Shown: positions 33,773 through 45,173, counted from the stretch's first letter. The stretch is DNA of 64,000 nucleotides from Zygnema cylindricum (GCA_037447655.1 JBBHKE010002402.1:49635-113634); one strand, 5' to 3'. Numbers and translations are program-made. The notes: generated by a model not told the origin, from the sequence alone.

Positions 33773-34048
33773 CATAGTTCAAAAGTAGGCGTTTTTATGG
33801 TAGACCTTTGGTCGGCGCCTTCATCGTAAGTTGTGTTATGGGCTTTTCATGTGATCTTCTTAGATCGCTACTTTGATCATCGACCGTCCGATCGTCCGAA
33901 TCTGACGGTGTAAATAAAAAATTTTGGTCCGAATGTTTTAATTGGTCCGAATAGGTCCGAATACAATATGGGTCTTAAGGTCATATTGTATGTTTTGCAT
34001 ACAATAGGCATATTGTATGGGCCTACTTTCACCTACTTTTGAACTATG
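33773..34048. mobile_element. MITE family K, complete copy
   Basis: 276 bp with perfect 17-bp terminal inverted repeats catagttcaaaagtagg/cctacttttgaactatg. The inner part has the palindrome atacaatatg...catattgtat. It has no ORF. The right 90 bp recur at 366-455. A target duplication is not obvious. Confidence 0.75.
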
Positions 34049-34100
34049 GTACTAATACAAGGGTTTTTGTACTTCACTACAGTACTGTACTTGTAAAGTA

Positions 34101-34592
34101 CACCGTGAATCGCTATTAGCGTTAAGAAATAACAAGTGTAAAAAATAATTAGTGTTGTTAGCTTTCATTTGTGTTACAGGGCTTAATGCCAACGAAACAT
34201 TAACTCTAATTTCACATACACATTTCCATAGTGTAGCCGGTTTTATCTGTGTTCACATATCCGATGTTCGATCATGTGAGAACAGGTTCGCGTAATTTTT
34301 CCTCGTCTTTGTCATTGGGAATCAAATCTGAGTTTTAGTGGCGACGCACTCAATTTCCAGCGTCAACGCCATTATCTGACACTTATTATGTACGTATGTA
34401 CAAAATAATGAGCACGACTGACACATTTCGTCCACTAAACCATTAACTGTCCAAAATATAGTTATTAACGCTAATTGAACAATACCTATATTAACGAAAA
34501 AAAAACAATAAAAGTAATTATATTTTAGGTTCGAGGGTAAAAATTTGGGGGCACCGAATTAGCGTTATTAACGCTAATAGCCATTCACGGTG
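34101..34592. mobile_element. MITE family J, copy 2
   Basis: Terminal inverted repeats caccgtgaatcgctattagc and, at the right end, gctaatagccattcacggtg, with TA on both sides (34099-34100, 34593-34594). Inner text such as acatgtgagaacaggtt recurs in 51085-51602. Confidence 0.75.
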
Positions 34593-35479
34593 TAGTGTTG
34601 TGTATCGGGTAAAGATTTATCGCTATAGATTCAATATTCAACATATCGAATATCGAACAGGCAAAAGGCTCAATAAATCGCTCCAGGACCAACAAAAGTG
34701 ATTGCGATATATTTTGTAGGAGGTGGGTGTCTGAATAGATACAATGCGTCAAATCCCTTATGTTGAATAGCACGGTAAACTGTACAAGGGACCCCCCCCC
34801 CTAACAAGGGCCCCCCCCCCCCCCCCCCCCCACACCACTAAGCGCGCAACCGAGGGGGGGAGTTTTGAAACTTTTGTCAGCCTAACGCCAATTCAATACA
34901 TCGCAAAAAAAAAACTATCGTGTTATCGGCCAATATATCGCATAAATATCACGCTATTGAGCTCCTCAATTTATTCAAGCTATATAGCGATTTTCGGGTA
35001 CCCAAAATTAGGTAAATATCGACTATCGGCAAGTGACCTTTGATATACAACAATAGTTACAAGAATGGTCGTGTAATCTCCCTACTAGCAAAGATTTTTG
35101 TTACGATCTTATTTAAGGGAAAACACTTGTCCCAGAAAAGGTTCTTACTTGAAGCAAGATCATACGTCAACAAAAAATACAAAATTGCACAGAATTTGTA
35201 CAAAATTGACACGAATTTGACAGCAAAAAAAAATATTGAATGCCTTCGAATTTCAAAATCAATCTTACACCTGACCTTTTTTAACATGGCTTAAAAATTG
35301 TCAAATTTGTATGTTAAATTGTTTAACAAGTGGTTAGAATCGTTGAGATGAAAAAAAAATGAAAAATGCAAAAAAAAAAAAAAGGGAAAGAATTTGGTAA
35401 TAGTGATCCATATGATTGCGAAAATGATCAAAATAATAAAATAATATAAAAGAGAAAATAACAGAAGATAGTGATGGTG
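34593..35479. other. Spacer with TATCG-rich repeat and C runs
   Basis: Starts gtgttgtgtatcggg, as at 20866. C runs of 10 (34792-34801) and 21 (34811-34831) bases are present. The rest is AT-rich, and I see no gene. Confidence 0.5.
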
Positions 35480-36000
35480 ATGAATTTAGTGCAACACTAT
35501 AGATGATCACCTCAGATTATCAAGGAAGTCGATCATGTTTAATGGAAACACTTATGCAATCAAGAAGTGATACATTAATTGAACCTTTAGAATGAACAAA
35601 CTTTGGAAATTTGTCATTGGAGAAGAAACAAAACCAACAAATCCAAAATAGAGGAGGATGGGGAGCCACATGGCGGCTATAAGTGGACTCATGAAAACGT
35701 GTATGAGCTGTTGTTACATGATCATAAACTACTCATGACACGGCATATGAATATTGGGGAGCATTGCAAGACGTCTTCGAAAAAAAACTGTCTTCAAAAT
35801 CAAATTTTCTACTTAGTGGGTACAATGTGTTTAAAAAGAAGTGAAATGAGTTAATGAATGTTGCCGTAAAACGTTCTAATATCTTAATTGAACAATTAAA
35901 CAATTTGAAAAAAATTGTAGTAGGTGACAATTGGGTTTGAGTCTTTCTAAATAGTCTACTTGGTAGGTATGAGATGTTGATAGAAGTTATTATCGGCAAT
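35480..36000 (+). pseudogene. Copia gag relic
   Basis: Shifting frames give MFNGNTYAIKK, then DTAYEYWGALQDVFEKKLSS, FKKK.NELMNVAVKRSNILIE, VVGDNWV and LNSLLGRYEMLIEVI. This is the order of a copia gag core (UBN2 type): target start, 'a.eaW..L...', 'i..L...g', 'L..lp..Ye'. It lies just before a family G repeat, as at 17927. It is strongly decayed. Confidence 0.5.
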
Positions 36001-36019
36001 TTTATGAAATCATTTTCCT

Positions 36020-37200
36020 AACCTGGTGCGTATGTACATGGTACGCAAATCAAGATTCTAATTTAAAATTGGTCGGTGTGAATATCATTGACAATTTTTA
36101 ATATTAACGTACCTTGTACTATTCGATTTTAAAAACATAGATTATAAGCTCTAAGGAATACAACATCATTCAAACTGTAGCATTTTGTAACGTTGGCTGT
36201 GCAATTACAAAATTTGTTGGTGGAACATAGGCCTAAGGTTGTGTCCCTATGTATTGCAATATCGATTTTTTTTTGTCGTTTCCCCCCAAAATTCACTCCC
36301 TAACGAGAAAATTTTGTGTCGTACAAAAGAATTACTTTTACCACACTATAGTAAATATTCAATTCTTTAAATGTACTCCATGTTTGTCGAATTCATGTTG
36401 GCGTTTTCCTCTTTAAGACCCTAGGCAAGACAATCCAACTCATCAAAAAACTCTATCAAAAATCATCGAGGTGATTTTAGTTAAAGTATCACCCGAACAA
36501 AGAATAACAAACAATCCACGCACGCGCCATAGGTGTGGGAAAATGTTAAAACTAGAGGAGGAGTCGTTATTTTTCTCTCTACCCGTCACACGCATGTACT
36601 AAACAAATATTTGCAAAGGTCTCAACCTCCACTTCAACTCATGGGATCCTTCCAAAAGTTTATGCTGCCGTCGCCTCCTCCACTCCCTCGCACACTATCG
36701 ATTTCATCTCACACTTTTTGGAGTGAGACATCATAATACTAATATGAAATAAATATATTTGAAAAATAATTATATCGACTACCTTTGGGTATACTTTGAT
36801 AGCAATTCGAATGAGAAAAGTTAAAAAAACGAAATTGGGAAGCCATGGGGGAAAGTTTTTCAATTAGTGACGTCGACATTGCCATAAGTCACTATGACGT
36901 CACAATATCACAAAACCTAATATATCTTCAATGTCACAAAGAGTAAGACATTTACAATCGTCGTTGTTTTTGTAAACATTACCAATTGTAGGAAACTTCA
37001 TTGTGGTCTTCAATCGTCACAAGTTGTACCCTACTCTACAACCGTCACATTTTAAAGTTCCAATTTCATTTTAGCACATTGGGACGCTCCTCAATGTAGT
37101 ATGTAGAATCTTCACTAAAATCCAAAGTACTTCTTCAAAGTATAGATTACATGGAGACACCCTTTAACTCCTACTTCACCTTCTACATTTAAAATACAGT
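36020..37200. repeat. Dispersed repeat family G, copy 3
   Basis: Shares gtacatggtacgcaaatc, acaatttttaatat and acaattacaaaat with 18330-18520 and with 53870-53948 plus 60190-60240. Its later part (gttttcctc, atcaaaaat, aatcgtcacaag, catggagacac) aligns loosely with 21900-23330 and 52610-53400. No coding function remains. Confidence 0.5.
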
Positions 37201-37260
37201 GTGATTAGATATTATCGTTAATATCCCTAATCCGGCGCCCCCAAAATTTGATTGTAATAG

Positions 37261-37720
37261 GGTTACAAAGAATTGTACACTATTGTTAGGGACAAGGCTG
37301 CTATAGTTGCGATTTTAGAGCAGCGCAGCTGCGACGACAAAGTAGCGCAGCATATCAACGTAACAACTTAGTATAGTAACATAGTAACGTAGCGTAGCAG
37401 TATAGCAACGCCGCGGAATGCAGATTTGACTACATTCTGCTAGGAGATAGTTAGATAGATCGTGGTTGACCGCGAAGGTCCACGTGTATTTAACGATATT
37501 ACCTTGTTGACTAGTAGTGGATTAGTTTAAATAGTGGAGTAAACTTAGTCAACACCAGACTCTTTTGAGTAGACCTTTACAACGAGCTTTCAACTTGTAA
37601 TCTTCTTCCGAATAATATAACCCAACCTTTATCTGTGTGTGTTGTGTACTGTTGCTGTTGCTACGAGGAGATCCTTGGAGTTCCTTATAAGCCCCCCCCC
37701 CCCCCCCCCCCGTGTTAACA
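37261..37720 (+). repeat. 5' LTR of gypsy C
   Basis: From ggttacaaagaattg to gttaaca, matching 50550-51025. A 20-base C run (37692-37711) stands where the other LTR has five. Confidence 0.85.
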
Positions 37721-37721
37721 T

Positions 37722-37733
37722 TGGTATTAAAGC
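37722..37733 (+). other. Primer-binding site of gypsy C
   Basis: tggtattaaagc, ten of twelve bases identical to the site for the 3' end of initiator tRNA-Met (TGGTATCAGAGC), one base after the LTR. Confidence 0.7.
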
Positions 37734-37899
37734 TTTTTTTTCTTCGTGACTCGACAGCGTAACAAAGCATGGCGTATCCACAGTAGACATGTTGGCTCAA
37801 GTTCTTCGGGAGTTATAAAATGTCAGATTACAGAATGCTCATCTGAGCGACACCGTCGCAACCTTATAATCTTGTCTTGGTGAACGACCTCCTGGAGGC

Positions 37900-38713
37900 A
37901 TGGAGAAAGACTTAAGGAGACCGAAGTCAAGGCTTCCCGACGAGTTTGACCCGGCCAGGCACAAGAACCTTGATGCATGGTTGTTTTCCATGGCGAAATA
38001 TCTCGAAAATTTTCCTAACCTGTCGGACTGTGAGAAAATTCACTACGCAGGTGGCATTGTTAAAGGGGCAGCGAGAGCATGGTGGAGGATGATGGTGGAA
38101 AAGAAGGAGATACTGGCAGATTCGACCGTTTTTATTCAACTTCTTCGTGACTTTTGGCAACCCATTAACACGGTTAATGCTGCAAGGGATAAAATCGCAG
38201 TTTTGAAGCAACGTAACACAGTGTTGGAGTACACGCATCGGTTCTAAGAATGCAAAGTTCAAATCCCCACGATGAAGGAGGACAAAGCCGTGGATCGCTA
38301 CGTGAAAGGGCTAAAAGCCTCCATTCGTAGGGATGTGGAACAATGGCTCGCTTGGGAAAGTATGACTCCTGGCCTCTCGGCGATTATCCAGTGTGCGGAA
38401 CGGACCGAATCCGTGGACTTCACCTTCTGTATATCCTACCACTTTGGGTCAAGTAGCAACGGGGGAGGTCGACGTGATGATGGTCCAACCCCCATAGAGC
38501 TCGGAGAGATTAATAACGATAAGGAGGTGGTCAACGTGTTTCGGAAGAAAAAGAAGACTACCAAGGTCAAGACCAACGACTTGTCCCACGAGGAGCTCAC
38601 ACGGAGGAAGCAAAACAACTTATGTTTCCAGTGCGGTTCCCCGGATTATATGAACCGAGAATACCCAAAAAGGAGAAGTCCTAAAAAGGGCAAGCTTAAC
38701 GTCATGAGGTTAA
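37900..38713 (+). pseudogene. Gypsy C gag
   Basis: First frame: DEFDPARHKNLDAWLFSMAK, GAARAWWRMM and LLRDFWQPIN, the retrotransposon gag core. It stops at 38247. The second frame from 38272 continues with VDRYVKGLKASIRRDVEQWL and ends in a zinc knuckle CFQCGSPDYMNREYP. There the expected His and last Cys are both Tyr, so zinc binding is lost. Gag is cut off by element B at 38713. Confidence 0.8.
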
Positions 38714-39767
38714 TGAAACTCTGAGACCTCCATAAGTCCTCAGAGTGGACAGCTTCCAAGAAGCCTCTAGGATAACCCTGACCCCTTTGTGTTTCAGCAA
38801 AAATAACTGCCACCCTGGCACACAAAAACTCTGACAAACTTCACCCCTGTGAACGCAAGACTCCCTTGAGTCGATAGCAAAAAGAATCTCTAAATTTGCT
38901 CCCCTGAGTAGTAAGTTATGGAGGGTCCTAGTTGACCTTTTGTACAAAAGCTCTTTGGGAGAGAGGTTCCTATCTTCTAATTTTTCTAAGTCCTATCTCT
39001 CTCACAGACTCTATCTACTGATGTACGAAGCTAATCAGATCAGTTACGTACACAAAAGTACAGCTGCCGGTGTACTTAATGTACGGACAGTGTACGACAT
39101 GGCCAAAATGTGGACACATGTCATATCTGGATTCGGTGTCGTAATCTCCGAAAATACCACGATCCAATGTAATTTCGCCAAGTGTCATCCGATGTGGCAA
39201 TGACCACAAACCGCCAAAATCTTCTTCCGCGATCTCGGTGCTTATTCCGGCTGTCTGATTAAATTCACATTTAATCGTATTCGTAATAAATTCATGCGCG
39301 GTATTTGTTTCTCTAAAGAAATAAATTCGTGGTATTAATTTATTATCCTTACCATAAACCGTACTTTTACATTACCGGATCTATCTATCCTGTATATAAT
39401 TAAAGTTAAATGAATTATCCTACGTATTAATGTATAATTAAATATCAAACTATAATCTACACAACACTAGTCATAGGCTTAACGGCTAAAACTACCAGCT
39501 ACCAAATGTCTGCCGGCCGGCAAGTACCAGGTTCAAATCCTTTGTGCGGTACATAACTTTTAGTAAACAAATCCCCTAACTAATATATATTTACCGTAAA
39601 CCTCTGGATAGCCTAGGTAGCCATGGCTCTAGCTCCCTCTCCAATTTCTCAGTGACTGCGACAAGTTTGAGAGTTGGAGAGAGAAGTTAGAGGTAGACTT
39701 CCTCGGCTTCTTTCTATACTTCTATTTATACCTAGAAAATACTTAAAATTGAGCATCAATTTCTACA
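38714..39767 (-). repeat. 3' LTR of copia B
   Basis: Starts tgaaactctgag and ends tttctaca on the plus strand. It includes twin hairpins (38839-38854, 38859-38872) and a tRNA-like block. Confidence 0.9.
39470..39550 (+). other. tRNA-like block in LTR of B (3')
   Basis: taggcttaacggctaaaac (A-box-like) and ggttcaaatcc (perfect B-box core), antisense to the element. Confidence 0.55.
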
Positions 39768-39780
39768 CTCCCTTTATTTT

Positions 39781-40593
39781 CTAGTCAATCTTTAATATCA
39801 AACCACACTTCTCCCTGCAGAAAATTAGCTTAGGGGAAGGCACAGGTTTGGTCATCATATCTGTTACCATCTCACTATCTGGTCGGTACTCTAAACTGAT
39901 TATTTTGTTTTCTACTTTCTCTCTAACAAAGCTGAGTCTGATGTCCATGTGTTTGGCTTTAAAATGATGTTTAGGATTGAGAGAAATAGCGATTGCTGCC
40001 TGATTATCACAAAAAAATTTCTGCACACCACTCTTAAGGTGACCAAGCTCACCAAGCAAAGACTTGACCCACGTCAATTCTTTTACAGCAGAGCAAGAGG
40101 CCATATACTCAGCCTCCATGGTGGACTGAGCAATAACTTTTAGTTGTTTGCTACTCCAACAGCAAGCCCCATCACCCACATATAATACATACCCAGAAGT
40201 ACATCTCCTCATCGGAGTATCACCATAACTGGCATCACTCCAAGTAGTGATATCAGTATTCTCCCCACTCAAATGCAACCATAGATCCCTAGTTCCTATC
40301 AAATATCTAAGGACTCTCTTAGCTGCCTCCTAATCCTTCTTAGTGGGAGCATTTGGACTTCTACTCAGCACTCCTACAGCTGCACCTAAATCTGGCCGGG
40401 TACAATTCATAAAATAGATTAGACTTCCCACTACTTGCCTGTAAGGAATAGTCTGCATGAACTTTTGTTCTTCAGGAGATAATTCCTCGTCTAAGACTAT
40501 GACTCCTTCTTCCTCACTCCCCTCACTTCCCTTCTTCAACTCCATAGGAGTTGTACAACTATTAGCTTTATCCATTTGAAATTTTTCAAGCAT
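39781..40593 (-). pseudogene. Copia B RNase H and RT end
   Basis: RT end: MLEKFQMDKANSCTTPMELK and YRQVVGSLIYFMNCTRPDLG (40330-40593), then a stop at KKD, then RNase H (39781-40302). The latter has WSDASYGDTPMRRCTSGYVL, STMEAEYMASC, FCDNQAAIAISLNP and HHFKAKHMDIRLSFVREK, ending in MTKPVPSPKLIFC. The RNase H residues look intact, and only one stop divides the two frames. Confidence 0.85.
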
Positions 40594-40599
40594 GTTCCC

Positions 40600-41283
40600 T
40601 ATTGCTTCCTTTTAAGTCAATCTTATAATTTTCCTTTTTCGGTCTCTCTCTATTTGAATTCCCAAAATATATTTTGCTTCCCCCATATCCTTCATTTCAA
40701 ATCTCCCCTTAAGATCGGTTTTTAGCTTATTTATTTTTTCGATTGATTTACTTAAAACAAGCAAATCATCAACATAAATTGCAATAAATATAAAACCTTC
40801 CTCATCTTCGAAAACATAGATTGAGTGATCTCAGCTGATCCAGATATATCCTAGACCGATAAGAGACTCATCAAGCTTCTTATTCCACTGTCGAGGCGCG
40901 TGTTTCAAACCATAAAGAGATTTTTTCAGCTGGCATACCTTACTCTCCTCTCCTTCCTCCACAAACCCTTCAGGTTGTCGCATGAAGATCTCCTCTTTTA
41001 ATTCTCCATGCAAAAAGGTTGTCATAATGTCCATCTGGTGCACTTCCATGTCTTCCGTTGTTGCCAAGCTGAGAAGTATGCGGACGGAGGGAAATTTGAC
41101 CACCGGGGCAAACGGGTCCTCGTAGTCAATTCCCTCTTTTTGTGTAAATCCCTTTGCCACTAGTCGGGCCTTGTAGTGCTCGATTGTGTTATCTGGGTTC
41201 AGTTTTAATTTGAAAACCAACTTACAACCGATTGGTTTTCGGTTAGGTGGACAATCCACCAGCTCCCAAGTATCAGCTGCCAT
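40600..41283 (-). pseudogene. Copia B reverse transcriptase
   Basis: Motifs in order: WELVDCPPNRKPIGC, ARLVAKGFTQKEGIDYED, HQMDIMTTFLHGELKEEIFM, SLYGLKHAPRQWNKKL, and after a stop near 40830, IYVDDLLVLSKS with an intact YVDD. MKDMGEAKYILGIQIERD follows. A second stop precedes KEAIGNMLEK. It is close to the RT of element A but with a changed DIMTTFLHG (usually DVKTAFLHG). Confidence 0.85.
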
Positions 41284-41286
41284 AAT

Positions 41287-41736
41287 TCAGGCCATCTCCT
41301 CATTGATGGCTGTCTTCCACCGATTTCTTTCTAAACAAGTCATCGCCTCTCCATAAGTTTGAGGTTCATCTTGATGAGATAGTTTAGTTACCTTGTTATT
41401 AACTTGCTTTTTTTGCAGTCTTTTGCTACTTCTCCTTCCCCTTTCAAAATCTGAGGCCGGAATACATGGTTCTCGTGGATTCTTTCGAACAAACTCGGCT
41501 TCTCTCCTATCCCTTGATTTCGAATCAATTTCCACCACGTCTTTCGCTTCGGGAAGAGTTGTCACTAGAGTTTCCACAGCCGAGTCCTTTTCGGTCTGAT
41601 TTGTACCTGCAAGAATGTCATCTTCTCTAAAACCTGGATAGTTAGGAAGCTCAAAGTCATCGGAATTTTTTGACTCAAATCTGATTTTTACTGACTTTGT
41701 ATATTTGAAGGGATCCAAAGACTTTCCTTCATCCAT
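41287..41736 (-). pseudogene. Copia B integrase-RT linker
   Basis: 149-codon frame of low complexity and acidic character that ends in the start of RT. RREAEFVRKNPREPCIPASD and FERGRRSSKRLQKKQ match the same linker of element A. It lacks a known domain. Confidence 0.65.
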
Positions 41737-41739
41737 AAC

Positions 41740-42853
41740 TACTAGATGTTTTACTAAGATTATATCTTCCCTTTTTAGATCATAAACTCTATATCCTTTA
41801 ACATCCTCATCATATCCTAATAAGTATCCCGATTTTCCTTTAGGATCTAGCTTCCAATTTGACCGATTTGGTATCTAGACTGAATACTTGACTGTCGAAA
41901 ACCTTTAAGTGAGATATGTCTGGTTTCCGTCTTGTCCATCTCTCATAAGGTGTTTGATCTTTTATAGCTTAAGTAAGAACTCTAATTTTGAGGTAATTAG
42001 CACAGTTCATTGCTTCTGCCCAAAACCTCTTTCCTATCTTCTTATCTGACAGCATACTTCTAGCACTATCACTTAGTGTTCTATTTAACCTTTCAGCTAC
42101 CCTATTCTGTTTCGGGTTTTCTGGAACTGTCTTTTGGTGTTGGACCGCATCTTCCTTCAGAAAATCCTCAAACTGGTTAGAAGTATACTCTCCACCTTTG
42201 TCACTCGTTATTCTCTTGATTGGAGTTTCATGGAGTTTTTCGCTCCATGCTTTATATTGTCTAAAACAATCCTGTGCTTCGGACTTGTTTTTCAAAAAAT
42301 ACACTCGGGAATATTAAGACCAATCATCAGTGATGGTCATCATAAATCTCTTCACCCCTAGTGAGGGCACTTTAGCCGGTCCCCAAATATCAATGTGTAC
42401 TAGATCTAGAATTTTTTCTCCCATATAGGTGGTTGTTTTAGGAAAGGGTAATCTATGTGTTTTACCTTGAGCACATCCACTACAATCACTTATATTATCA
42501 TTCTCACTGAACTTAATCCCTTCCACCACTACCATCTTTTTCATCTCTCTTAACTTGTCTAGATTCACATGCCCAAGCCTCTTATGCCACATCATAATAT
42601 CATGAACACCAGCATAATAAAGTTTCTTCTTTTCAATACTTAAAACCACCCTTAACATCCCATGGCTACCTTTCTCAGCAATGAAATAGACATCCACCTC
42701 AAAACTAGCAGTAAAGACTCCTTCCCTAGTGCTAGTAAAAAAACCCTTATCATCTAATACGGATGTAGAGATGAGGTTTTTGTTCAGCTCCGAAATAAAC
42801 AATACATGAGAGAATGTTACTATGGATGTCTTTCCTTCTACTAACACTTTCAA
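41740..42853 (-). pseudogene. Copia B integrase and GAG-pre-integrase
   Basis: 42314-42853 has the zinc finger MWHKRLGHVNLDKL...CSGCAQGKTHRLPFP, then LDLVHIDIWGPA and TITDDWS. The core continues at 41969-42304 with ITSDKGGEYTSNQFE (second catalytic Asp) and VAERLNRTLSDSARSML (Glu), where usual PEQNGVAER reads PKQNRVAER. Stops near 42311 and 41966 break the frame. TPYERWTRRKPDISHLKVF follows in decayed frames to about 41740. Confidence 0.82.
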
Positions 42854-42859
42854 ATCTAC

Positions 42860-43129
42860 CTATCCTATAAGAGTAGTGGTGACTATCCTCCCATCTCCGT
42901 ACTCTATCTCTACGGTGGGAATATTTCTTATCTTAGTGAACAGGTGCCTATCCTTACACATGTGCATGGAGGCACCTGAATCTATAATCCAGCCTGCTTC
43001 ACCTTTCAATCCACCGTAAGTACATTTCTGCCTTCGTAGAATTTGGACTTCGTTTTTCGCCTCCAACTCCTCATCTAAAAGGAGCTCATCGTCCTCGTCT
43101 TCGGATTCCGCCTCATGTAACTGTGTCAA
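42860..43129 (-). pseudogene. Copia B protease
   Basis: GWIIDSGASMHMCKDRHLF gives an intact active-site aspartate, with EYGDGR downstream. A stop separates it from the GAG-pre-integrase frame. It processes the polyprotein in active elements. Confidence 0.8.
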
Positions 43130-43141
43130 AAGGGCCTTTTT

Positions 43142-44114
43142 CTATCCTCTGGAGGTACCACCAGTCTGCCCCTCCTTTAACCGAAGCTCGGTTAGCTTAG
43201 TGCACTCTGCCATATAGTGCCCAGGTTTCTTACAAAAATGACATAAACCTTTGGGAGCCCTTGGTCTGAACTCGTCGCTCTCATTCTTCTGCTCCGTCCC
43301 CCCATAGTTTCCGACCGGTTTCCGGGAATCCTTGTTCCTCCAATCGGTCGCAGTTGCCAAGGCTTGGCCCCTCTTTCCTCCCCTTCGGATCTCAATCGTA
43401 TTCTCCCGAACGAGAATCATCCCTACCACTGAGTTCCATATCCACCTTGAGTTTAAAAGTCGTGCACACGGTTGACTATGTTTTCGAACTCATCGGGTAA
43501 CTTCATCAGTAAACAGTTAACCTTTTCTTTTTCACTAAAAACTTTTCCCGCACTCTCTAGCTCCATGAAGAGTGTAGCAAGCTCATTGCAAAAAACCAAC
43601 ATCTTCCCCCCTTTGTATACATACTTGTAACTTTCTGATCAGCTAACTGTTGTTGTTGAATCGTACCACTTTCATACATCTCTATGAGAGCCATCCTAAG
43701 ATCGGATGCCCTTTCTTCCTGCAAATGAGGACATGCAAGTCCTTGAGTGAGATGGCGTAGGATGAAGTGCTTTGCCGCCATATTGTTGAAGTCTCAGGTT
43801 TCAGTATTATTCTCCTCGTTCCTCGGAATAGGTGACATGAATGCCGAACCAGTTGCTATTGGTGTGGACGTCTCTTTCTCCTTTCCTTTGTCCACCACCT
43901 CTCCTTCTTTTGTTTCCTCCGTTGAAGGTGGATCCTCTTTCCGGGTGAATCTGCTTCCTCCAAACCCTCGAGGAATGCGAAGAATTGATGGATGCCCCAA
44001 CCGTCCACTCACTATCCCCCAAAACCTTTTTTCGCATAGAGCTCCTATCATCATACTTTCCCAGTATACAAAGTCAATTCCATTAAAGATTGGTACCCTA
44101 GAGGGTGGGCCCAT
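43142..44114 (-). pseudogene. Copia B gag
   Basis: Starts MGPPSRVPIFNGIDFVYW at 44114, with its first codons over the PBS, as in element A. A stop follows NNTET, and the helical core continues in other frames (HLQEERASDLRMALIEMYES). A final frame carries RG-rich text and one intact CCHC knuckle CHFCKKPGHYMAEC. Multiple stops; not functional. Confidence 0.78.
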
Positions 44115-44118
44115 AACC
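44104..44118 (-). other. Half-tRNA primer-binding site of copia B
   Basis: The minus strand reads GGTTATGGGCCCACC right after the 5' LTR, identical to element A and complementary to the anticodon arm of initiator tRNA-Met. Confidence 0.8.
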
Positions 44119-45173
44119 TGAAACTCTGTGACCTCGATAAGTCTTCAGAGTGGATTGCTTCCAAGAAGCCTCTAGGATAACCTTGACCCCTTTGTGTTTC
44201 AGCAAAAATAATTGCTACCCTGGCAGACAAAAACTCTGACCAACTTCACCCCTGTGAAGGGAAGACTCCTTTCAGTCGATAGCAAAAAGAATCAGTGAAT
44301 TTGCTCCCCTGAGCAGTAAGTTATGGAGGGTCCAAGTTGACCTTTTGTACAGAAGCTCTCTGGGATAGAGAATCCTATCTTCTAATTTTTCTAAGTCCTA
44401 TCTCTCTCACAGACTCTATCTACTGATGTACGGAGCCAATCATATCACAGTTCCGTACACAAAAGTATAGCTGCCGGTGTACTTTATGTACGCACATTGT
44501 ACGACATGGCCGAAATGTCGACACATGCCATATCTGGATTCGGTGCCGTAATCTCCGGAGATACCACGATCCAATGTAATTTCGCCAAGATTCATCCAAT
44601 GTGGCGATGACCACAAACCTCCGAAATCTTCTTCCGCGATCTTGGCGCTAATTCCGGCTGTCCGATTAAATTCACATTTAATCGTAGTCGTAATAAATAC
44701 ATGCGCGGTATTCGTTTCGCTCAAAAAATAAATTCGCGGTATTGATTTCTTATCCGTACCGTAATCCGTACTTTTACATTACCGAATCTATGTATCCCGT
44801 ATAGAATTACAGTTAAATGAATTATCCTACGTATTAATGTATAATTAAGTATTAATCTATATTCTACGCTACACTAGTCTAGGCTTAACGGCTAAGGCTA
44901 TCGGCTAGCAACAGTCTGCTGGCCGGCAGGTACCAGGTTCAAATCCTATGTCCGGTACATAACTTTTAGTAAATAAAACCCCTAACTAATATATATTTCC
45001 TGTAAACCTCTGGATAGCCTAGGTAGACATGGCTCTAGCTCCCTCTCCAATTTCTCAATGACTGCGACAAGTTTGAGAGTTGGAGAGAGAAGTTAGAGGT
45101 AGACTGCCTTGGCTTCTTTCTATACTTCTATTTAGACCTAGAAAATACTTAAAATGGAGCATTAATTTCTACA
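44119..45173 (-). repeat. 5' LTR of copia B
   Basis: Full-length partner of 38714-39767. Twin hairpins at 44244-44259 and 44264-44277. Confidence 0.9.
44877..44958 (+). other. tRNA-like block in LTR of B (5')
   Basis: gtctaggcttaacggctaaggc (20-base core tctaggcttaacggctaagg, A-box-like) and ggttcaaatcc (B-box), 37 bases apart. This is the best-preserved of the blocks. Confidence 0.6.

Larger units (their letters stand above)
38714..45173 (-). mobile_element. Ty1/copia retrotransposon B
   Basis: Complete element on the minus strand with LTRs 38714-39767 (3') and 44119-45173 (5'), each about 1055 bp. The internal region runs PBS, gag, protease, integrase, RT, RNase H. LTRs differ at roughly a tenth of positions in the stretch compared by eye, so B is older than A. 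Flanks are gttaa and attag, not a clean duplication, though gypsy C resumes in frame. The solo LTR in element A and the fragment at 23696 are from this family. Confidence 0.9.

Noticed and set aside
44877-44958. Functional tRNA gene
   Set aside because: A-box and B-box are present, but acceptor and T stems do not pair well, and the sequence recurs in every LTR of the family.
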